Shown in pieces: positions 27,300-36,727 of a stretch of DNA of 64,000 nucleotides. The translations under genes and the position numbers were made by a program. Location: contig NZ_JACLAL010000001.1 in NCBI RefSeq assembly GCF_014280875.1, positions 620,001-684,000 of the forward strand, in the 5' to 3' direction. How positions within the stretch are numbered: position 1 is the first letter of the stretch; each line of letters begins with the position of its first letter. Source of the stretch: Paenirhizobium daejeonense (lineage in GTDB: Bacteria; Pseudomonadota; Alphaproteobacteria; Rhizobiales; Rhizobiaceae). The notes under the pieces are model-generated. The model ran no database searches. It saw nothing but the letters and a program-made list of their open reading frames with translations, and was not told where the DNA came from.

Positions 27300-28197
27300 G
27301 ATAATCCCGGATCATCGGCAGCGAATAGAGTACGAGCGCAGCCCAGATCAACGGGAACGCGATCGTGCGTGCCGCGCCCAGCGGTTCCTTGAACACGAAG
27401 ACGGCAATCAGGAAGATCATTGTCGGCGCGATGTACTGCATGATGCCGATGGTCGAGAGCCTGAGAAGCTTCGCGCCGTTCGCATAGATGATCAGCGGGC
27501 AGGCGGTGACAAAACCGCTCGAAAGCAAAAGCAGCGTGTCGGTTGAGCTGGTCGTGAAGAAATGGCTCTGGCCGGACAACCCGAGATAGACCATGTAGCC
27601 GAGCGCAGGGAGGCTGAGCAGCAGCACTTCCAGCAGAAAGCCCTGATTGGGACCAACTGGCAGCGTCTTGCGGAAGAAAGCATAGAAGCCCCAGGTCACC
27701 GTCAGTCCGAGCGACACCCAGGGAAGCGACCCTGCCTCGATGGTCAGGATCGCCACTGCGATGGCGGCGAGTGCGATGGCCGCGATCTGCGCGGGTTTGA
27801 GTTTCTCTTTTAGCATCACAGCTCCGAGAAACACAGAGAACAGTGGGTTGATGAAATAGCCGAGCGCGGTGTCGAGCGCGCGGCCGGCGCCGATCGCCCA
27901 GACGTAGAGGCCCCAGTTGATACTGATCAGTGTCGCGGTCAGCGCTGCCATCATAATGATGCGCGGCGAGCGAAGGGCCACTTTCAGATCGTCTGTCCGC
28001 CGGAGGATGAGCAGCACGCCGGCAGCGATCGGAACCGACCAGATAATCCGGTGCGCGATCACCTCCGTTGGTGGGATGTGGGCGACGGCCTTCATGAACA
28101 GGGGCAGGAAGCCCCAGATGACATAGGCCGTCAGCGCGAAGGCAAAGCCTCGCGCGCTATCTTCATTCTTCATTGCCGGAGCAACTGGGTCCGTCAT
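27289..28197 (-). CDS. rarD: EamA-type transporter RarD
   Basis: A 302-residue inner-membrane protein with ten predicted TM helices in two EamA halves. The opening segment RGFAFALTAYVIWGFLPLFMKAV and HIPPTEVIAHRIIWSVP are characteristic of RarD, a chloramphenicol-sensitivity/drug-metabolite transporter family member. The substrate is unknown. It is transcribed alone and divergently from the PCMT-like gene. Confidence 0.9.
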   Translation of the reverse strand: MTDPVAPAMKNEDSARGFAFALTAYVIWGFLPLFMKAVAHIPPTEVIAHRIIWSVPIAAGVLLILRRTDDLKVALRSPRIIMMAALTATLISINWGLYVWAIGAGRALDTALGYFINPLFSVFLGAVMLKEKLKPAQIAAIALAAIAVAILTIEAGSLPWVSLGLTVTWGFYAFFRKTLPVGPNQGFLLEVLLLSLPALGYMVYLGLSGQSHFFTTSSTDTLLLLSSGFVTACPLIIYANGAKLLRLSTIGIMQYIAPTMIFLIAVFVFKEPLGAARTIAFPLIWAALVLYSLPMIRDYRRR

Positions 28198-28336
28198 GGT
28201 ATTTCCGCCCGAGTTTTTCTTTTTGACCCACCCGGTTACCTGAAGGTTTGCGAATGAACAAATTCATTCCGGTGAACAATGGCTGATTGCATCTGAACCA
28301 CCGCTGCGGCAGGCTGTCGGGTAGGGCGATGGGGCA

Positions 28337-29266
28337 TTGTTGACGAGGCAGGAGATGCTGCAGGGTTCAACCGTGGAACAACGGCGTCATTACGCGATAC
28401 GGATGCTGGAAAAGGCCGGCGTTTCGTCGGACGCCGCCTTGCTTCGTGCCTTCACCCAAGTTCCCCGCGAGGATTTCGTCGGGCCACCGCCCTGGATGGT
28501 CTCCAACCAGGGCGGCTATGGTGAAGCGCCATCCAATGATGTCGCCCTTCTCTATGATGACGTGTTGATAGCCCTCGATGCGCCGCGCGGCGTCAACAAT
28601 GGCAGCCCGTCGCTGCATGCTCTGGGAATTCACGCCCTTGCGCCGAAGCCAGGCGAACGGATCTTTCACATTGGCGCTGGCACGGGCTATTACAGCGCCA
28701 TCCTCGCCGAGCTCGTCGGTGCCGCCGGGCACGTCAGGGCGATCGAATATGACGATGAACTTGCCGGCCGCGCCGAGGCCTGCCTGAGAGGGCGGGAGAA
28801 TGTCGAGGTTGTCAGAGGAAACGGGCTGGAATGGCCGCGGGAGGACGTCGATATAGTCTATGTCAATTTCGCCGTCGATCAGCCTGCTGGCCCATGGATT
28901 GACCGGCTGAAACCCGGCGGCCGGCTACTCTTTCCGCTCGGTGTCCCGATTTTCGAGAAAAGGGATAAGGGACCGGTCTATTCCGGCATGGCTGGTTATC
29001 TCCTCATCCGTCGCGAGGAGGGGGGCTACGCCGCGCACTTCATCGAGAGCGTGTCCTTCATCTGGGCCGAAGGCGCGCAGTTTTCCGACTGGGCGAGCCA
29101 CGCCCGGCTTCGCACCGCCTTCAGGGGTAATTGGCGCGCGGTGCGCAGCCTGCGCTGGCGCCAGCCGGAAGAGCCGGGAGAATGGTATTCCGAGGCCGAC
29201 TGGGGGCTGTCGACCGATCCGCCCGGAGGAGCAGTGGGTGAAACCGTCAGCGTGGAAGGCGGGTAG
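28337..29266 (+). CDS. Protein-L-isoaspartate O-methyltransferase-like protein
   Basis: A 309-residue SAM-dependent methyltransferase of the PCMT family. The SAM-binding motif IFHIGAGTGYYSAILAELVG (about 112-131) is intact; the N-terminal PREDFVGPPPWMV is family-typical. It exceeds the usual 210-220 residues by about 90 at the C-terminus, so it may be a PCMT-like enzyme with a different target. The start is uncertain: TTG at 28337, or ATG at 28355 with GAGG upstream. Confidence 0.82.
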   Translation: MLTRQEMLQGSTVEQRRHYAIRMLEKAGVSSDAALLRAFTQVPREDFVGPPPWMVSNQGGYGEAPSNDVALLYDDVLIALDAPRGVNNGSPSLHALGIHALAPKPGERIFHIGAGTGYYSAILAELVGAAGHVRAIEYDDELAGRAEACLRGRENVEVVRGNGLEWPREDVDIVYVNFAVDQPAGPWIDRLKPGGRLLFPLGVPIFEKRDKGPVYSGMAGYLLIRREEGGYAAHFIESVSFIWAEGAQFSDWASHARLRTAFRGNWRAVRSLRWRQPEEPGEWYSEADWGLSTDPPGGAVGETVSVEGG

Positions 29267-29290
29267 CATCCGGGCTGGGATATAGCGGTG

Positions 29291-30196
29291 TCAGGATACC
29301 CGGCCATGCTCGGAGAGAAAATCCAGCATCACGCGGATGCGCGCCGGCAGATGCCCGCCCTGACCGACATAGACCGCATGAAAGGCCTCGATGCGGCGGG
29401 TTCGCGGGTCATCGAGCACCTGCACGAGACGTCCGGCGGCGATATCCTCGCGCACGGTGAAGGCGGCAAGCCGCGCAAGGCCGGTACCGCCGATTGCCAG
29501 ATGCCGGAGCGCTTCGCCATCGCTGGCGCTGACGCGTCCAGCAACCGGAACGGAGACGATCCCGTCGCCCTGTGGAACATCCCAGTCCGAGAAGGCCCTG
29601 ACATAGCCGAAGCCCAGCCGGCAATGATGTTCCAGATCGTTAGCCGTAACAGGAGTTCCGTGGCGTGCCAGATAGTCCGGGGACGCGACGATCATCAATT
29701 GGGTATCGCCGAGTTTGCGGGCAATGAGGCTGGAACTGGTCATCGGTCCGGCGCGGACAGCGATATCCGCCCGCTCGGCCAGAAGATCGACCACGAGGTC
29801 CGTCTGTACGATTTCCACGGAAATGCCGGGATAATCACAGAGAAAGCGTGACAGAATGCGGGAGAGTACATGGGTGCCGTAGGCGGCGCTGGTGTTGATG
29901 CGGATCAGCCCGCGCGGATTGTCGAGCGAGGCAGCGCTTCGCTCAGCCTCGTCCATGTCCGCGAGAATACGCACGGAACGCTCGTAGAAGGCGCGGCCTT
30001 CCGGCGTCAGCAGCAGCTTGCGGGTCGAGCGGTTGACGAGGCGGGTGCCAAGCCGGGTTTCCAGGCGGGCAACCAGCTTGCTCACTGCCGATGGCGTCAT
30101 GCGGCTGACACGGGCGGCGGCGGAAAAGCCGCCACGCTCCACCACCTGCACGAAGACTTCCATCTCGCCGGACCTGTTGATGTCCTGTCTGGCCAC
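29291..30196 (-). CDS. LysR-family transcriptional regulator
   Basis: A 301-residue LTTR: N-terminal helix-turn-helix (residues about 10-65, FVQVVERGGFSAAARVSRMTPSAVSKLVARLE) and a periplasmic-binding-protein-like effector domain. It is divergent from the MFS and aldo/keto reductase genes, the classical layout in which the LTTR controls its neighbours. The effector is unknown. The short intergenic space (30197-30297) holds a loose CTTCA/TGAAG inverted repeat. Confidence 0.93.
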   Translation of the reverse strand: MARQDINRSGEMEVFVQVVERGGFSAAARVSRMTPSAVSKLVARLETRLGTRLVNRSTRKLLLTPEGRAFYERSVRILADMDEAERSAASLDNPRGLIRINTSAAYGTHVLSRILSRFLCDYPGISVEIVQTDLVVDLLAERADIAVRAGPMTSSSLIARKLGDTQLMIVASPDYLARHGTPVTANDLEHHCRLGFGYVRAFSDWDVPQGDGIVSVPVAGRVSASDGEALRHLAIGGTGLARLAAFTVREDIAAGRLVQVLDDPRTRRIEAFHAVYVGQGGHLPARIRVMLDFLSEHGRVS

Positions 30197-30297
30197 TTTG
30201 TGAATTCATCTCATAGATATTGTTCTTCAAGGCAGACTATTTCACTGAAGCTCTCTTGTCTATCTGAAGGGCACTCGGCATCAGAAAGGATGATCCA

Positions 30298-31473
30298 ATG
30301 CCTCTTGCCCTCTATGCACTGACAGCCGGAGCCTTTGGCATCGGTGTCACGGAATTCGTCATCATGGGATTGTTGATCGACGTGAGCCGCGATCTCGGCA
30401 TTTCCATCGCGACCGCCGGCCTGCTGATCTCCGGCTATGCGCTCGGCGTCGTTGTCGGTGCGCCGGTTCTGACGGCCTTTTCCGGCCGGATGAAGCCCCG
30501 CACCACATTGCTCATGCTCATGGTGATTTTCACCATCGGAAACATCGCCTGTGCGCTCGCCCCGACCTTCGAGGCGCTGATGGTCGCCCGTCTGGTGACG
30601 GCGCTTGCTCACGGTACCTTCTTCGGCGTCGGCTCCGTCGTCGCCACCGGACTGGTTACGGAAGATCGTCGGGCCTCGGCCATCGCCGTCATGTTCACCG
30701 GCCTGACGGTCGCCAATATCGCCGGCGTTCCGTTCGGAACCTGGCTCGGACAGGAATATGGTTGGCGCATGACCTTCTGGGCCGTCGCCGTCGTCGGCGT
30801 CATCGCGGTCGCAGTCCTTGCCCTTTTCCTGCCCAATGAAGAAACCTCCGCCAACAAGCAGGAAGAAGCCGGCACGCTCTCGGTGCTCTTCAGCGAGCCG
30901 GTCGTGACCAGCCTTGCCATGACGGTACTGGGTTTCGCCGCGGTCTTCGCCGTCTTCACCTTCATTGCTCCGATCCTGACCCAGATCAGCGGCTTCAGCG
31001 AAGCGGCGGTTTCACCGATCCTGCTGCTCTTCGGCGGCGGACTGATCGTCGGCAACCTTCTCGGCGGTCGTCTGGCGGACCGTAATCTCGATCGCGCGCT
31101 TTTGCTCTCGCTTGGTGCCCTCGGCGTCGTTCTCATCGCCATGGAGTTCCTGATGGGAATCCAGCCGGTTGCTGCCGTCATGGTCGGCCTGCTCGGTGCG
31201 GCAGGTTTCGCAACGGTCGCCCCGCTTCAGCTTCGCATCCTGCAGAAGGCCGAAGGCGTGGGACAGGCGCTCGCATCCAGTCTTAACATTGCCGCCTTCA
31301 ATCTCGGCAACGCCATCGGCGCCTGGGTCGGCGGGCTCTCCATCGACCACGGTCCGGGCCTTGCCCATCTGCCGCTCGTTGCCGCCGTCTTCCCGGCAGC
31401 AGGCTTGTTGCTGGCCGTCATTGCCATGCGCCGCGAAGCAAGGCGACCGGCTGCAGAACCGGCTCACGTCTGA
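30298..31473 (+). CDS. MFS transporter (AraJ/DHA1-like)
   Basis: A 391-residue inner-membrane exporter with 12 predicted TM segments, of the DHA1 group that includes AraJ and YdhP-like proteins. It starts MPLALYALTAGAFGIGVTEF, and GYALGVVVGAPVLTAFSGRM contains the loop motif between TM2 and TM3. It is probably co-transcribed with the aldo/keto reductase 58 bp downstream and controlled by the divergent LysR gene. Efflux of a toxic or reactive compound is a fair guess. Confidence 0.9.
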   Translation: MPLALYALTAGAFGIGVTEFVIMGLLIDVSRDLGISIATAGLLISGYALGVVVGAPVLTAFSGRMKPRTTLLMLMVIFTIGNIACALAPTFEALMVARLVTALAHGTFFGVGSVVATGLVTEDRRASAIAVMFTGLTVANIAGVPFGTWLGQEYGWRMTFWAVAVVGVIAVAVLALFLPNEETSANKQEEAGTLSVLFSEPVVTSLAMTVLGFAAVFAVFTFIAPILTQISGFSEAAVSPILLLFGGGLIVGNLLGGRLADRNLDRALLLSLGALGVVLIAMEFLMGIQPVAAVMVGLLGAAGFATVAPLQLRILQKAEGVGQALASSLNIAAFNLGNAIGAWVGGLSIDHGPGLAHLPLVAAVFPAAGLLLAVIAMRREARRPAAEPAHV

Positions 31474-31531
31474 AAGGGCGCGCGCCCTCTTTCTTCTCGT
31501 TTCCATCGATCCACAAGGAAAGGATAGTCAT

Positions 31532-32566
31532 ATGGAATATCGTCGTCTGGGAGCCTCGGGTCTCCGCGTTCCGGCCCTGAGCTTCGGCTGCGGCACCTTC
31601 GGCGGCTCCGGCCCGCTATTCGGTGCCTGGGGCAACTCCGATGCCGCCGAGGCCCGCCGTCTGGTGGATATCTGCCTCGATGCGGGCGTGAACCTCTTCG
31701 ATACCGCGGACGTCTATTCCGCCGGCGCGTCGGAGGAAGTGCTCGGTCAGGCGATCAAGGGCCGGCGCGGCGAGGTGCTGATTTCCACCAAGACCGGCCT
31801 GCCGATGGGTGACGGTCCTGCAGAATGGGGCACGTCTTCCGCTCGCCTGGTGACCAGCGTCGATGGCGCTCTCCGCCGGCTCGGCACTGATTACATCGAC
31901 CTGCTGCAGCTTCACGCCTTCGATGCCTCCACGCCGGTCGAAGAAGTGCTGTCGACGCTCGACCGTCTCGTGAATGCCGGCAAGGTCCGTTACGTCGGCG
32001 TCTCCAATTTCGCCGGCTGGCAGATCATGAAGTCGCTCGCTGCCGCCGACCGTCATGGCTGGCCGCGCTACGTGGCGAACCAGGTCTATTATTCGCTGGT
32101 CGGCCGCGACTACGAATGGGACCTGATGCCGCTTGGTCTCGATCAGGGCGTGGGCGCCATGGTCTGGAGCCCGCTCGGCTGGGGCCGTCTCACCGGCAAG
32201 ATCCGCCGCGGCGCACCCCTCCCGGAAAAGAGCCGTCTGCACGAAACCGCGGCCTTCGGACCGCCGGTGGATGACGAGCGGCTCTATCGCGTCGTCGACG
32301 CTCTTGAGGCAATCGCCGGGGAAACCGGCAAGACCGTACCGCAGATCGCGCTGAACTGGCTCCTGTCGCGTCCGACCGTCTCATCGGTCATCATCGGCGC
32401 GCGCAATGAGGAGCAGTTGCGTCAGAACCTCGGCGCTGTCGGCTGGAGCCTGACGGCGGAGCAGATTGCGGTGCTCGATGCGGCAAGCGTCACCGACGCA
32501 TCCTATCCGCATTTCCCCTACTTCCGGCAGGAGGGCTTTGCCCGCCTCAACCCGCCGGCCGTTTGA
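31532..32566 (+). CDS. Aldo/keto reductase
   Basis: A 344-residue NADPH-dependent TIM-barrel reductase. Catalytic residues are seen: Asp in NLFDTADVY, Tyr in DVYSAGASEE, Lys in ISTKTGL, His in LLQLHAFD. The start at 31532 follows AAGGAAAGGA. It probably reduces aldehydes or ketones; with the upstream MFS exporter and LysR gene it may form a detoxification unit. A frame extension upstream into the MFS gene is not real. Confidence 0.92.
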   Translation: MEYRRLGASGLRVPALSFGCGTFGGSGPLFGAWGNSDAAEARRLVDICLDAGVNLFDTADVYSAGASEEVLGQAIKGRRGEVLISTKTGLPMGDGPAEWGTSSARLVTSVDGALRRLGTDYIDLLQLHAFDASTPVEEVLSTLDRLVNAGKVRYVGVSNFAGWQIMKSLAAADRHGWPRYVANQVYYSLVGRDYEWDLMPLGLDQGVGAMVWSPLGWGRLTGKIRRGAPLPEKSRLHETAAFGPPVDDERLYRVVDALEAIAGETGKTVPQIALNWLLSRPTVSSVIIGARNEEQLRQNLGAVGWSLTAEQIAVLDAASVTDASYPHFPYFRQEGFARLNPPAV

Positions 32567-32580
32567 CGCGTCCGTTACGG

Positions 32581-32604
32581 TCGCCGCCGATCATTCGGCG
32601 GCGA
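32581..32604. terminator. Bidirectional hairpin at the convergent ends of the reductase and cimA
   Basis: TCGCCGCCGA and TCGGCGGCGA form a perfect 10-bp stem with loop TCAT; TCTTT follows on the plus strand. The cimA stop codon lies inside the loop. Confidence 0.55.
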
Positions 32605-34207
32605 TCTTTCCTGCAAGCTGCCGGTTCTTCATCAGCTTGTATACGACAGAATCCATCAGCGCCTGGAACGAGGCATCGATGATGTTTTCCGAAACGCCGA
32701 CCGTCCACCAGCGCATGCCGGTATTATCGGTGGATTCGATCAGGACCCGGGTGATGGCCTCCGTGCCGCCATTGAGGATGCGCACCTTGAAGTCGACCAG
32801 TTCGAGATCGTCGATCTCGGTCTGATACTTGCCGAGATCCTTGCGCAGCGCGAGGTCGAGCGCGTTGACCGGGCCGTCGCCTTCCGCCACCGACATGACC
32901 CTGTTGCCGTCGATGGCGAGCTTTACGACCGCTTCGGAAATGGTCTTCAGATGACCGTTGGCGTCGAAGCGCCGCTCGACCATCACCCGGAAGCCTTCGA
33001 CAGAAAAGAAACTCGGCACGGTGCCGAGCGTGCGGCGGGCGAGAAGCTCGAAGCTCGCATCGGCGCCCTCATAGGCATAGCCGGAGGCTTCTCGTTCCTT
33101 GACGATGGAGATGAGCTGATCGAGCTTCGGATCGTCCTTTTCAACGGCGATGCCGCGGCGTTTCAACTCGTTGATGAAATTGGCCTTCCCGCCCTGATCT
33201 GACACCATGACCTTGCGGAAGTTGCCGACGCTCTGCGGCTCGACATGCTCGTAGGTCTTCGGATCCTTGAGCAGGGCGGAGGCATGGATGCCGGCCTTGG
33301 TGGCGAAGGCGGACGCGCCGACATAGGGTGCCTGATGATCCGGGGAGCGGTTCAGCAGCTCGTCGAAGGAATGCGAGAGACGGGTCAGCTCCACTAGCTT
33401 TTCGGTATCGATCGCGGTGGTGAACCGCGACGCATAGGTTTCCTTCAGACAGAGCGTCGGGATGATCGTTACCAGATTTGCGTTGCCGCAGCGTTCGCCG
33501 ATGCCGTTCAGCGTTCCCTGAATCTGCCGCACGCCGGCCTCGACGGCGGCAAGCGAATTGGCGACCGCCTGTCCGGTGTCGTTATGGGCATGGATGCCGA
33601 GCGAGGAGCCGGGCACGCCGGCCGCAATGACGGCGGCGATGATGTCGCGGATCTCGGGCGGCTGCGTTCCACCATTGGTGTCGCACAGCACCACCCAGCG
33701 GGCACCGGCATCATAGGCGGTGCGGGCGCAGGCGAGCGCATATTGCGGATTGGCCTTGTAGCCATCGAAGAAATGCTCGCAATCGACCATGGCGGTCTTG
33801 CCGGCCCCGATGGCCGCCTCGACGCTCTCGCGGATCGCATCGAGATTTTCCTCATTGGTGCAGCCGAGCGCCACCTTGACGTGGTAGTCCCAGCTCTTGG
33901 CGACGAAGCAGACGGCGTCGGCCTTCGCCTGCAGAAGCTGCGAGATGCCCGGATCGTTTGAGACCGAAACACCGGCGCGCTTGGTCATGCCGAAGGCGAC
34001 GAAGCCGGCGCGCTCGGTGCGTTTCTTCGTAAAGAAGGCCGTGTCGGTCGGATTGGCGCCGGGATAGCCGCCTTCGACATAATCAAGCCCGAACTCATCC
34101 AGCATGGCCGCAATCGCAATCTTGTCCTCGACCGAAAAGTCGATGCCCGGTGTCTGTTGGCCATCGCGCAATGTCGTGTCGAAGAGATAGATTTTCTCGC
34201 GTGTCAT
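32591..34207 (-). CDS. cimA: (R)-citramalate synthase
   Basis: A 538-residue TIM-barrel enzyme of the HMGL/isopropylmalate synthase family (TIGR00977-like). It condenses pyruvate and acetyl-CoA to citramalate, the first step of a threonine-independent isoleucine route. The start LFDTTLRDGQQTPG has catalytic Arg/Asp, HAHND is the metal site, and the C-terminal third (after about 390) is the regulatory LeuA dimer domain. The length matches CimA rather than short 2-isopropylmalate synthases, but the paralogue cannot be excluded without phylogeny. A 72-bp gap with a hairpin separates it from pip. Confidence 0.88.
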   Translation of the reverse strand: MTREKIYLFDTTLRDGQQTPGIDFSVEDKIAIAAMLDEFGLDYVEGGYPGANPTDTAFFTKKRTERAGFVAFGMTKRAGVSVSNDPGISQLLQAKADAVCFVAKSWDYHVKVALGCTNEENLDAIRESVEAAIGAGKTAMVDCEHFFDGYKANPQYALACARTAYDAGARWVVLCDTNGGTQPPEIRDIIAAVIAAGVPGSSLGIHAHNDTGQAVANSLAAVEAGVRQIQGTLNGIGERCGNANLVTIIPTLCLKETYASRFTTAIDTEKLVELTRLSHSFDELLNRSPDHQAPYVGASAFATKAGIHASALLKDPKTYEHVEPQSVGNFRKVMVSDQGGKANFINELKRRGIAVEKDDPKLDQLISIVKEREASGYAYEGADASFELLARRTLGTVPSFFSVEGFRVMVERRFDANGHLKTISEAVVKLAIDGNRVMSVAEGDGPVNALDLALRKDLGKYQTEIDDLELVDFKVRILNGGTEAITRVLIESTDNTGMRWWTVGVSENIIDASFQALMDSVVYKLMKNRQLAGKIAAE

Positions 34208-34241
34208 GTGTTCGCCTCCCCAGGCAGTCGTCGTCTATTTC

Positions 34242-34269
34242 CCCCCTCTGGCTTGCCGGCCAAAGGGGG
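34242..34269 (-). terminator. Hairpin between pip and cimA
   Basis: An 11-position stem (CCCCC... with ...GGGGG, one mismatch) with a 6-nt loop lies just past the pip stop. The T-run is weak on both strands. Confidence 0.35.
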
Positions 34270-34279
34270 ATTCCTTTGT

Positions 34280-35242
<963 letters not shown>

Positions 35243-35707
35243 TCAATCCTCTTCCGGCGGCCAGACCGCCGTATCATGGTCGGGATGCTGGTTTGAAACC
35301 ACGGATGCGAAGAAGGCCTCCATCTCAGGCGTTTTCACGGCGGGCTTCTCGAAAAGGTGATCGATCCACGGCAGGCGCTTGTCATGGTTGACCTGTACCT
35401 GCGGCTCCAGCAGTTCCGGGTGATCGAAGGCGCCGATGGCAAGCTCGATGCCCTCTCCCGCATGGTAGGAAAGCGGGGTGCCGCATTTCTGGCAGAAGCC
35501 GCGCTTCACCTTGGCCGACGAACGGAAGAGGGTGGGTTGGCCGCGCGTCCATGTCAGATGCGCGTGGTCTGCTGTGACGAGCGCACCGAAAAAGCCGCCG
35601 AACGCCTTCTGGCACATGCGGCAATGGCAGATCGACGGCCGCCCCAGCTTTTCCGCCCGAAACCGCACCGCGCCACACTGGCATCCACCGGTAAATACGC
35701 CTTCCAT
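35243..35707 (-). CDS. GFA family protein (CENP-V/Gfa-like), copy 1
   Basis: A 154-residue zinc protein of the glutathione-dependent formaldehyde-activating enzyme/CENP-V family. Metal cysteines appear in CQCGAVRF, CHCRMCQKAF and CQKCGTPLSY. It forms a pair with the 164-residue GFA paralogue 0.1 kb away; they share the zinc-site spacing and the C-terminal phrase YQHPDHDT/NQHPDHDT. Physiological activity is uncertain, since many family members do not handle formaldehyde. Confidence 0.9.
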   Translation of the reverse strand: MEGVFTGGCQCGAVRFRAEKLGRPSICHCRMCQKAFGGFFGALVTADHAHLTWTRGQPTLFRSSAKVKRGFCQKCGTPLSYHAGEGIELAIGAFDHPELLEPQVQVNHDKRLPWIDHLFEKPAVKTPEMEAFFASVVSNQHPDHDTAVWPPEED

Positions 35708-35716
35708 GTTCTTCTC

Positions 35717-35836
35717 CTAGCGCAAGGCCACATAGGCGACGACGCCGATGGTGATGACGGCAACGAGCACACCCTTGCCGATCAGGCCGTAGAGCAGCCA
35801 TTTCGGCATCTGGGTATTGGGGTTCTTCTCACTCAT
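35717..35836 (-). CDS. 39-residue single-pass membrane peptide between GFA genes
   Basis: A short gene starting MSEKNPNTQMPKWLLYGLIG and ending VVAYVALR, with one TM helix (about residues 14-36) after a hydrophilic start. Its ATG overlaps the stop of the upstream GFA gene by 4 bp (ATGA), with GGAGG 7 bases upstream, so translation is coupled. Gap to the next GFA is 9 bp. It looks like a real microprotein; function unknown, possibly an anchor or partner for the GFA proteins. Confidence 0.7.
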   Translation of the reverse strand: MSEKNPNTQMPKWLLYGLIGKGVLVAVITIGVVAYVALR

Positions 35837-36327
35837 CGGGTTTCCTCCCTCGGCCAGTCGCCATCGGTGTCGTGGTCGGGATGCTGGTAGGAAACGATCT
35901 CCAGCACGAAGGGTGCGGCTTCCGCATCCTCTTCGGTGCGATGCCCCGGCAGTTCGTGCAGGTGATCGACGAAGCCGATCTTGCCTTCCGTCCCGAACTG
36001 TACGGTCGGCGGCAAAAGCGACGGATCGTCGAAAGCGCCGGCCGCGACCGCTATGCCGTCAGGGGCTTCATAGGTCAGTGGCGTGCCGCAATTCTCGCAG
36101 AAGCCGCGCAGCGCGAAGTTGGAGGAGCGGAAACGCTTCGGTTCGCCGCGGGTCCATTCGAGCTTCGCCCCGCGGGTGGAGACCAGCGGCGCGTAATAGG
36201 CGCCGAAAGCCTTCTGGCACATGCGACAATGGCAGATCGAGGAATCGGTGAGCGCCCCGGTGACGCGAAAACGCACCGCACCGCACTGACAGCCGCCGGT
36301 ATAGGTCGGTTTTAATGCGGCGCTCAT
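35833..36327 (-). CDS. GFA family protein (CENP-V/Gfa-like), copy 2
   Basis: A 164-residue paralogue of the neighbouring GFA protein, with zinc cysteines in CQCGAVRFRV, CHCRMCQKAFGAYYA and CENCGTPLTY. The start at 36327 (MSAALKPTYTGG) gives the usual length; a much longer frame reading upstream is an artefact overlapping the VOC gene. It lies 4 bp after the VOC gene and overlaps the 39-residue peptide gene by 4 bp. Coupled translation of all three is likely. Confidence 0.9.
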   Translation of the reverse strand: MSAALKPTYTGGCQCGAVRFRVTGALTDSSICHCRMCQKAFGAYYAPLVSTRGAKLEWTRGEPKRFRSSNFALRGFCENCGTPLTYEAPDGIAVAAGAFDDPSLLPPTVQFGTEGKIGFVDHLHELPGHRTEEDAEAAPFVLEIVSYQHPDHDTDGDWPREETR

Positions 36328-36331
36328 GGCT

Positions 36332-36727
36332 TCACTCCGGCTTCTGGCAGACGGCTTCGAGATTGTGCCCTTCCGGGTCGATGACGAAGGCGGCGTAATA
36401 GTTGGGGTGGTAATGTTCGCGGATGCCGGGCCTGCCGTTGTCCCGCCCACCTGCGGCAATCGCTGCGGCGTAGAAGGCATCGACCTCGGCGCGGGTCTCG
36501 GCTTTAAGTGCCATGTGCAGGGGAGGCGTGGTCTTCTCGGTGCCGACCAGCCAGAGGAACGGCTTGTGGCCGCCGAAACCAGCCATGTCGGCATAGCCGG
36601 TCATTTCCTTCGTCACCTGCATGACGACGGAGATGCCGAGCGGCGCACAGGCCTTTTCATAGAAGACCCTCATCGCCGGAAGGTCTTCCACATGCAGGGA
36701 CATGTGGTCCATCATGCGTTCGCTCAT
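36332..36727 (-). CDS. VOC/glyoxalase superfamily protein
   Basis: A 131-residue vicinal-oxygen-chelate protein ([24 protein letters not shown]). The His near the start and later Glu residues suggest a metal site, as in glyoxalase I, bleomycin-resistance or fosfomycin-resistance proteins; the actual substrate is unknown. The start at 36727 overlaps the cysS stop by 4 bp and follows GGAGGTC. An operon with cysS and two GFA genes fits a thiol or electrophile theme, which is inference. Confidence 0.88.
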   Translation of the reverse strand: MSERMMDHMSLHVEDLPAMRVFYEKACAPLGISVVMQVTKEMTGYADMAGFGGHKPFLWLVGTEKTTPPLHMALKAETRAEVDAFYAAAIAAGGRDNGRPGIREHYHPNYYAAFVIDPEGHNLEAVCQKPE

